A DNA stretch of 64,000 nucleotides from Variovorax paradoxus (GTDB taxonomy: Bacteria; Pseudomonadota; Gammaproteobacteria; Burkholderiales; Burkholderiaceae_C), in assembly GCF_902712855.1 (NCBI RefSeq), contig NZ_LR743507.1:4698001-4762000 (forward strand). The letters are read 5' to 3'. Positions 58,898-64,000 of this stretch are shown here, one piece after another (position 1 is the stretch's first letter; each line of letters starts with the position of its first letter). The translations under genes and the position numbers were made by a program. The notes under the pieces are model-generated. The model was not told where the DNA came from, did no database searches, and saw only the letters and a list, made by a program, of their open reading frames with translations.

Positions 58898-59862
58898 GAG
58901 ATATGTCCTGGAGGCGGGATGTCGTCGAGCTTGAGGCCCTTGGGAAGCGGGAACTTGATGGTTTCCTCGATGCCGTCCATCTTGCGGACCGACACCGCAC
59001 CGAGCGCGCGCACGCGGTCGATCACTTCGCGTACCAGCACCTCGGGTGCCGAAGCGCCGGCGGTGAGGCCGATGCGCGTCTTGCCCTCGAACCACTCGGG
59101 CTGGAGTTCGGCGGCGGAGTCGACCATGTAGCTCTCGGTGCCCAGCCGCTGCGCCAGCTCGCGCAGGCGGTTGCTGTTGGAGCTGGTGGGGCTGCCGACC
59201 ACGATCACGAGGTCGACCTGCGGGCTCATGATCTTCACCGCGTCCTGGCGGTTCTGGGTCGCGTAGCAGATGTCCTGCTGCTTGGGCTCGCGCACGGCCG
59301 GAAAGCGTGCGCGCACGGCGGCGGCGATGTCCGCCGCGTCGTCCACGCTCAACGTGGTCTGGGTGACCACGGCGAGCTTCTCGGTCTGCAACGGCGCCAC
59401 GCGGGCTACGTCTTCGACGTCTTCCACCAGGTGAATGCCGCTGGAGAGCTGGCCCATCGTGCCTTCGACCTCGGGGTGCCCCTTGTGGCCGATCATGATG
59501 AACTCGTAGCCCTCCTTCGCAAGCTTGGCCACCTCGACGTGCACCTTGGTCACCAGCGGGCAGGTGGCGTCGAAGATCGAGAAACCGCGGTCGCGCGCCT
59601 CCTGCTCAACGGCCTTGCTCACGCCATGCGCGCTGAATACCAGCGTGGCGCCGGGCGGCACGTCGGAGAGCTCCTCGATGAAGATTGCGCCCTTGGCCTT
59701 AAGTTCGTTCACCACATAGGTGTTGTGCACGATCTCGTGGCGCACGTAGATCGGCGCGCCGAACTTGGCGATGGCGCGCTCCACGATCTCGATGGCGCGG
59801 TCGACGCCTGCGCAGAAACCGCGCGGCTCGGCGAGGAGGACTTCCGAGATGTCGGAATTCAT
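58894..59862 (-). CDS. ispH: 4-hydroxy-3-methylbut-2-enyl diphosphate reductase IspH
   Basis: IspH (LytB) catalyses the last step of the MEP isoprenoid pathway, making IPP and DMAPP with a [4Fe-4S] cluster. The 322-residue chain has cluster cysteines in EPRGFCAGVDRA (Cys17), FDATCPLV and QQDICYATQNRQ, and the substrate contacts HEIVHN, SAHGVS and SPTSSNSNRL. The start overlaps the fkpB-like stop by 4 bp, an arrangement common in Proteobacteria. Confidence 0.97.
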   Translation of the reverse strand: MNSDISEVLLAEPRGFCAGVDRAIEIVERAIAKFGAPIYVRHEIVHNTYVVNELKAKGAIFIEELSDVPPGATLVFSAHGVSKAVEQEARDRGFSIFDATCPLVTKVHVEVAKLAKEGYEFIMIGHKGHPEVEGTMGQLSSGIHLVEDVEDVARVAPLQTEKLAVVTQTTLSVDDAADIAAAVRARFPAVREPKQQDICYATQNRQDAVKIMSPQVDLVIVVGSPTSSNSNRLRELAQRLGTESYMVDSAAELQPEWFEGKTRIGLTAGASAPEVLVREVIDRVRALGAVSVRKMDGIEETIKFPLPKGLKLDDIPPPGHIS

Positions 59863-60329
59863 AGGACTCCGATCAGCTTCACTTCGAAGGTGACGGGCTG
59901 CCCGGCCAGCGGGTGGTTGAAGTCGAAGCGCACCGCGGTGTCGCTCGACTCGATGACCGCGCCGGCGTAGCTGCCGGTGCCGTCGGGCGTGGGGAACTGC
60001 ACCACGTCACCCACGGCGTATTTCTCGTCGGGGTCGCCCATCTGCGCGAGCAGCTTCCTGGCCACCCATTGCTGCATGTCGGGATTGCGCTCGCCGAAAG
60101 CCTCGCCGGCCGGCAGTTCGAAGGTGGCGTGGGTGCCCTCTTCGAGGCCCATCAGCCGCTGCTCCATGGCCGGCGAAAGCTCCCCGGTGCCCAGCGACAG
60201 GGTCGCGGGCTTGTCGGCGAAAGTGTTGATGATGTCGCCCGCCGGACCGGCAAGCCGGTAATGCAGGGTCAGGAAGGAGCCGGAAGTCACGACTTGGGAC
60301 ATGGAGGCATCAGAGGTGGGCAAAGACAA
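59859..60329 (-). CDS. fkpB: FKBP-type peptidyl-prolyl isomerase, FkpB/SlpA-like
   Basis: A 156-residue cytoplasmic FKBP with an inserted flap of the SlyD/SlpA type. LTLHYRLAGPAGDIINTF, LSLGTGELSPAMEQRLMGLE and AFGERNPDMQQW are the family signature; the C-terminal strand DFNHPLAGQPVTFEVKL closes the FKBP barrel. There is no metal-binding His-rich tail, so it is SlpA/FkpB rather than SlyD. ATG 60329 or the internal MSQVVTSG start at 60302 are both possible. It is coupled to ispH. Confidence 0.92.
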   Translation of the reverse strand: MSLPTSDASMSQVVTSGSFLTLHYRLAGPAGDIINTFADKPATLSLGTGELSPAMEQRLMGLEEGTHATFELPAGEAFGERNPDMQQWVARKLLAQMGDPDEKYAVGDVVQFPTPDGTGSYAGAVIESSDTAVRFDFNHPLAGQPVTFEVKLIGVL

Positions 60330-60409
60330 GGTGGGTGTCCCGATAAACTGGGCTTCATTTTAAGGATCGGGGCTTCGACCCGGCTCCTCCAAGGTTTCCA
60401 CAGGGTTTC

Positions 60410-61087
60410 ATGGCATTCAAGGATCTCCCTCTAGACGCCCGCCCGCGCGAAAAACTTATCGCACGCGGCGCCTCCGCACTGGCGGACGCCGAGCTGCTCG
60501 CCCTGCTCCTGCGCACCGGCGTGGCGGGCCAGAACGTGCTGCAGCTCGCGCAGCAGCTGCTCGAGCGATTCGGCGGCCTGTCGGGCCTGCTGCACACCGG
60601 CCCTGAAGATCTCAAGGCCGTCAAGGGCATGGGCGGCAGCACCAAGCGCTCCGAGCTCGTCGCCGTGCTCGAGCTCGCACGCCGCGCGATGAGCGAGAAA
60701 CTCAGGACGCGCCCGGTGTTCGATTCGCCCGGCGCGGTCAAACATTACCTGCAGATGCACATCGGCACGCGCCCCCACGAAGTGTTCGCGGTGGTGTTCC
60801 TCGACGCGCAGCACCGCATGATTGCACTCGAGGAGATGTTCCGCGGCACGCTCACGCAGACCAGCGTCTATCCGCGCGAGGTCGTCACCCGCGCCATCCA
60901 GCACCAGGCCGCGGCCGTGGTGCTCTCGCACAACCACCCGAGCGGCAACATCGAGCCCTCGCGCGCCGACGAATCGCTCACGCAGACATTGCGCGCCGCG
61001 CTCGCGCTGGTCGACGTGCGCGTGATCGATCACATCATCGTGGCGCCCGGATGCAGTTTCTCGATGGCAGAGGGAGGGTTGCTCTGA
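60410..61087 (+). CDS. radC: RadC/JAB domain DNA-repair-family protein
   Basis: A 225-residue RadC protein. An N-terminal helix-hairpin-helix region (residues 1-90, with LLARTGVAGQNV-like spacing and DLKAVKGMGGS) is followed by a JAB/MPN metalloprotease-like domain: VVFLDAQHRMIALEEMF, then the metal motif LSHNHPSGNIEPSRAD. Despite the name, the role of RadC in repair is not established. ATG 60410 (MAFKDLPLDARPREK) is the standard start. It shares the A of TGATG with the Smr gene. Confidence 0.94.
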   Translation: MAFKDLPLDARPREKLIARGASALADAELLALLLRTGVAGQNVLQLAQQLLERFGGLSGLLHTGPEDLKAVKGMGGSTKRSELVAVLELARRAMSEKLRTRPVFDSPGAVKHYLQMHIGTRPHEVFAVVFLDAQHRMIALEEMFRGTLTQTSVYPREVVTRAIQHQAAAVVLSHNHPSGNIEPSRADESLTQTLRAALALVDVRVIDHIIVAPGCSFSMAEGGLL

Positions 61088-61755
61088 TGGCGTCGCGGCC
61101 ACCCTCCAAGGCGCCGTCGCTGAAGAACCTGGCGGATCTCAAGCAGGTGCAGCGCACGCTGGCCGAAACCCGCGAGCGTGAAGCGGCGGAGGCTGCCGCC
61201 AAGGCTGCGGCCGAACGCAAGCGCGCCGCCGAAAAGGACCTCTTCGCCCGCGCCATCGGCGCCACCGAGCCGTTGCGGCGCAAGGCCGTCGTGCCGCTCG
61301 CGCCCGAGCCTCCCGCGCCGATCCCGGTGCAGCACCAGCTCGACGAGCAGCGCGTGCTGCGCGAGTCGCTCTCCGACGAGTTCGACGTGACCACGCTGCT
61401 CGACGTGGACGACGCCATGAGCTTCCGCCGCCCCGGCATCGGCACCGACGTGACGGCGCGGCTGCGCAAGGGCGACTGGGCGATCCAGGCGCAGGTCGAC
61501 TTGCACGGCCTGCGCAGCGACGAGGCGCGCGAGGCGCTCGGCGGCTTCATTCGCAACGCGCACAAGCAGGGCCTGCGCTGCGTGCGCGTGGTGCACGGCA
61601 AGGGGCTGGGCTCACCGGGCAAGCAACCGGTGCTGAAGACCAAGACGCAGCGCTGGCTGATCCAGAAGAACGAAGTGATCGCGTTCGTGCAGGCGAAGCC
61701 GGCCGAAGGCGGAGCCGGGGCGCTGGTGGTGCTGCTGGCCCCCGTGCGGCGCTGA
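61087..61755 (+). CDS. Smr/MutS2-domain protein
   Basis: A 222-residue protein with an N-terminal coiled coil rich in Glu/Arg/Ala (residues about 10-60) and a C-terminal Smr domain: QVDLHGLRSDEAREALGGF and VRVVHGKGLGS, ending VIAFVQAKPAEGGAGALVVLL. Stand-alone Smr proteins are nucleases acting on DNA or on RNA at collided ribosomes. The start overlaps the radC stop (TGATG), so the two are translated together. Confidence 0.9.
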   Translation: MASRPPSKAPSLKNLADLKQVQRTLAETREREAAEAAAKAAAERKRAAEKDLFARAIGATEPLRRKAVVPLAPEPPAPIPVQHQLDEQRVLRESLSDEFDVTTLLDVDDAMSFRRPGIGTDVTARLRKGDWAIQAQVDLHGLRSDEAREALGGFIRNAHKQGLRCVRVVHGKGLGSPGKQPVLKTKTQRWLIQKNEVIAFVQAKPAEGGAGALVVLLAPVRR

Positions 61756-61763
61756 CCTGCTTT

Positions 61764-61874
61764 CTCTCCCACTGAGGGGGAGAGGTGGCGTGAGGGATTG
61801 GCGGCCCGACCGGCGCCGCACCTCGTCTGCGGCGCCGGCCCTCACCCTGCCCTCTTCCCAAGAGGAGAGGGAAA
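61764..61874. repeat. GC-rich imperfect inverted repeat, variant
   Basis: The left arm CTCTCCCACTGAGGGGGAGA with TGGCGTGAGGG is mirrored by CCCTCACCCTGCCCTCTTCC and AAGAGGAGAGG. It resembles the copies at 10928 and 14923 in layout but not in exact sequence. It separates the convergent Smr and CpdB-like genes and may serve as a bidirectional terminator. Confidence 0.65.
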
Positions 61875-61886
61875 AGTTCCCGCAGA

Positions 61887-63956
61887 CTAATTGCCCAGAT
61901 CGAGCCTGTAGACCGAGCGTCCCTTGCCGCTGCCGTCGTCCGCGGTCAGCAGCGAGATGTTCGCCAAGCCCGCGTCCGTCGCGGCGCCCAGTTGCCCCTG
62001 CCCCGACGTGAACACCACGTTGCCCGCTGTCGTCACCTTCGTGAAGCGCCAGCTGCGCTCCGCGCCATTGGCGGCCCGGGTGATGGTCTTGTGGGTCTTG
62101 ATGTAGTCGATCAGCACGTCGCGGTTCGCATCGGGCGATGCATAGATCGTCGCGCGTCCGTCCAGTGCCGGGATGAAGCTCGCGCCGCTCGTCGCGCGGT
62201 AGTTGTTCGTCGCGATGACGAACTCCTTCACCGGGTCGATCGGCGCGCCCAGGTACGACAGGTTCCTGATGCGGCTGCCCACGACCTGCGTCACGTCGAT
62301 CTCGTACTGCACGTCGGGCGTGGTGAACATGTCGAAGTTGTAGCCCGGGAAGGTGCTGATCAGCTGCTGGTCGGTGGTGAGCGCCGGGTCGATGCGGTTG
62401 AAGCGCTTGGCGGCCGCTTCGAGCCAGGCCTTGATTTCCGCACCCGTCACCTTCACCGCGTACACCGTGTTCGGGTACAGGTAAAGGTCGGCTGCGTTGA
62501 AGATCGCCAGGTTGCCCACGGCCACGTCGGTGTAGTCGCGTCCGCCTTCGTAGCCCGACTTGAACGGCGCGCTCACCGACAGCACCGGCAGGCTCGCGTA
62601 CTGCGGCAGGTTGGCCTGGATATAGGCCTTCACATAGTCCGCCTGCGCCTGGTTCACAATCTGGATCGCGCCCGGGTCGCCCACGTCCGCGAAGTAGGTG
62701 TTCATGCGGAAGTCGGTGCTGCCGATGGGCGTCTTCACATACGTGATGGCGGCCTGGTGCTGCGTTTCGATCAGCGGTGCGACCGTCGGGTCGGCATCGA
62801 CGTAGATGGCCTTGCCCGCGTCGTCCTTGCCCGTCTGCGTGGAGCGCGCCTCGACGAAGGTCTTGCTCTTGTCCACGCTCCAGGCCTTGCCGTCGTACAC
62901 GAGCTCCAGCTTGATGAGGCCCATCGCCTTGCCCCACGAGCTGGCCATGACGGCCGGCACGCCGTTCACGGTGCCCGCCGCGTTGTCCACGCCGGCCTGC
63001 TTGTAGCCAGGGTTGGTGCCGCGATCGGGGAACACGCCGTGCTGGTGCCCCATCATCAGAGCGTCGATGCCCGGGACCTTCGACAGGTACAGGCCGGGGC
63101 TTTCCATCGTCGGCGAGTACGGCGAGGCATCGAGTCCGCCGTGCTGCAGCGCCACCACGATGTCGGCGCCCTGCGCGCGCAGCTCGGGGATGTACTTCGT
63201 GGCCGACTCGACCGCGCCTTCGGTGCTCACCTTGCCTTCGAGGAAGCGCTTGTCCCAGTTCAGGATGCCGGGCGTGGTGAAGCCGATCACGCCGACCTTC
63301 ACCGGCACCGTCACGGCCTTGCCGTCGGGTCCGGTGGCAGTGAACTGCTTCGTGACGATGGTGTAGGGCGCCAGCAGCGGCTTGCCGCTCTTCACGCTCT
63401 GCACGTTGGCCAGCACCATCGGAAAGTTCGGGCCGGCGCACTCCTTGGTGCCGTCGACGCCGTCGACGTCGAGGCCGCCGCCGATCACCTGGTTGAGAAA
63501 GTCGAGCCCGTAGTTGAACTCGTGGTTGCCCAGCGTGCCGGCGTCGTAGCCGGTGGCATTCATGGCCTTGTAGATCGACAGCGGCTGCGTGCACGGAATG
63601 CGGTTCACCAGCGCTTCGTAGTCGGCCAGCGCAGTGCCCTGGATCGTGTCGCCGTTGTCGAGCAGCACCGTGTTCGGGAATTCCTTGCGCGCCGCGTTGA
63701 TCAGCGTGGCGGTGCGCTCGTAGCCGTACGACTTGTCCTCGGCGAGCTTGAAGTAGTCGTAGCTGCGCACGTTGAAGTGCAGGTCGGTGGTCTCGAGCAG
63801 CGCGACCGTGGCGCGCGTGCCGGCTTGTACCGGCGCGGGGGCGGGCGTGACCGGCGGCGCGGGCGACACCGGCGGCAGCACCACGTTGCCACCGCCGCCG
63901 CTGCCGCCACCGCAGGCCGAGAGCACGGCAGCCAGCACGGCGGCGCAGGTGGTCAT
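61887..63956 (-). CDS. CpdB/UshA-like 2',3'-cyclic phosphodiesterase/3'-nucleotidase lipoprotein
   Basis: A calcineurin-like metallophosphatase of the 5'-nucleotidase family acting in the envelope on nucleotides. The visible lipoprotein signal has LSACGGG, then a Pro-rich spacer; the metal motifs are LETTDLHFN, LDNGDTIQG, GNHEFNYG and GHQHGVFP, followed by the C-terminal 5'-nucleotidase domain (NNYRATSGASF). ATG 63956 gives a weakly charged, short signal peptide; the frame stays open to the window edge and the upstream codons add SPLRRVAP, so the true start probably lies beyond 64000. Confidence 0.9.
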   Translation of the reverse strand: MTTCAAVLAAVLSACGGGSGGGGNVVLPPVSPAPPVTPAPAPVQAGTRATVALLETTDLHFNVRSYDYFKLAEDKSYGYERTATLINAARKEFPNTVLLDNGDTIQGTALADYEALVNRIPCTQPLSIYKAMNATGYDAGTLGNHEFNYGLDFLNQVIGGGLDVDGVDGTKECAGPNFPMVLANVQSVKSGKPLLAPYTIVTKQFTATGPDGKAVTVPVKVGVIGFTTPGILNWDKRFLEGKVSTEGAVESATKYIPELRAQGADIVVALQHGGLDASPYSPTMESPGLYLSKVPGIDALMMGHQHGVFPDRGTNPGYKQAGVDNAAGTVNGVPAVMASSWGKAMGLIKLELVYDGKAWSVDKSKTFVEARSTQTGKDDAGKAIYVDADPTVAPLIETQHQAAITYVKTPIGSTDFRMNTYFADVGDPGAIQIVNQAQADYVKAYIQANLPQYASLPVLSVSAPFKSGYEGGRDYTDVAVGNLAIFNAADLYLYPNTVYAVKVTGAEIKAWLEAAAKRFNRIDPALTTDQQLISTFPGYNFDMFTTPDVQYEIDVTQVVGSRIRNLSYLGAPIDPVKEFVIATNNYRATSGASFIPALDGRATIYASPDANRDVLIDYIKTHKTITRAANGAERSWRFTKVTTAGNVVFTSGQGQLGAATDAGLANISLLTADDGSGKGRSVYRLDLGN

Positions 63957-64000
63957 CGGGGCAACACGCCGAAGCGGCGAGAGGTTTGAAAAACTGGAAG

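Overview
This is a high-GC chromosomal segment of a beta-proteobacterium. Gene content and protein style (YajQ, PlsY, Tas-type aldo-keto reductase, MetNIQ, RF2 with a programmed frameshift, class I FBPase, CstA/YbdD, FkpB-IspH, RadC, and type VI secretion accessory genes such as DUF2169, DUF4150, DUF6484 and TIGR02270) point to Burkholderiales, most likely Comamonadaceae and close to Variovorax. This placement is by recognition, not by a database search.

Layout. (1) 1-6.5 kb: housekeeping genes: murB (cut by the left edge), yajQ, a retropepsin-like protease, ridA, plsY, a DUF6348 protein, ybaK, tas and an alpha/beta hydrolase; several minus-strand genes are joined by 4-nt stop/start overlaps. 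(2) 6.5-15 kb: a sulfur/methionine block: an aldo-keto reductase divergent from a LysR regulator, an NlpA/MetQ-like binding protein joined to a flavin-dependent monooxygenase, the metNIQ operon with a degenerate acireductone-dioxygenase-like protein downstream, and another MetQ-like protein divergent from metN. GC-rich inverted repeats flank the metNIQ/metQ part. (3) 15-20.9 kb: prfB, a HAD phosphatase, pepN, fbp and tRNA-Thr(CGU). (4) 20.9-24.3 kb: a decayed accessory strip with an AspBHI-like modification-dependent restriction enzyme, a helicase pseudogene and small hypotheticals. (5) 24.4-44.3 kb: a type VI secretion effector island, all on the minus strand. One module is hcp, a VgrG fused to an HExxH metallopeptidase-like tail, two adaptor-like genes, a PAAR-RHS toxin and a cluster of immunity-like genes. 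The other is vgrG, DUF6484, DUF2169, a thiolase-like protein, a PAAR-like protein, a GHH nuclease effector and three accessory genes. No structural (tss) genes lie in the window, so the core apparatus must be elsewhere. (6) 44.5-46.3 kb: a zinc-less sirtuin and a compact array of seven atypical tRNA genes. (7) 46.4-53.1 kb: a frameshifted DUF2314 gene with a membrane-protein partner, a Sel1-like protein, a YeiH transporter with its LysR regulator, and an SDR/AraC divergent pair. (8) 53.1-64 kb: ybdD-cstA, an OB-fold protein, tRNA-Ser(CGA) next to serS, a PLP dehydratase, ispH-fkpB, radC, an Smr protein and a CpdB-like nucleotidase running off the right edge.

The most unusual items are the seven-tRNA array (including a tRNA-Cys scaffold with anticodon ACA and a Leu(UAG) tRNA without a long variable arm), the metallopeptidase-tailed VgrG, the RHS toxin with duplicated immunity-like genes, and the methionine-uptake locus in which MetN lacks its sensing domain and sits beside an acireductone-dioxygenase relative without most of its metal ligands.
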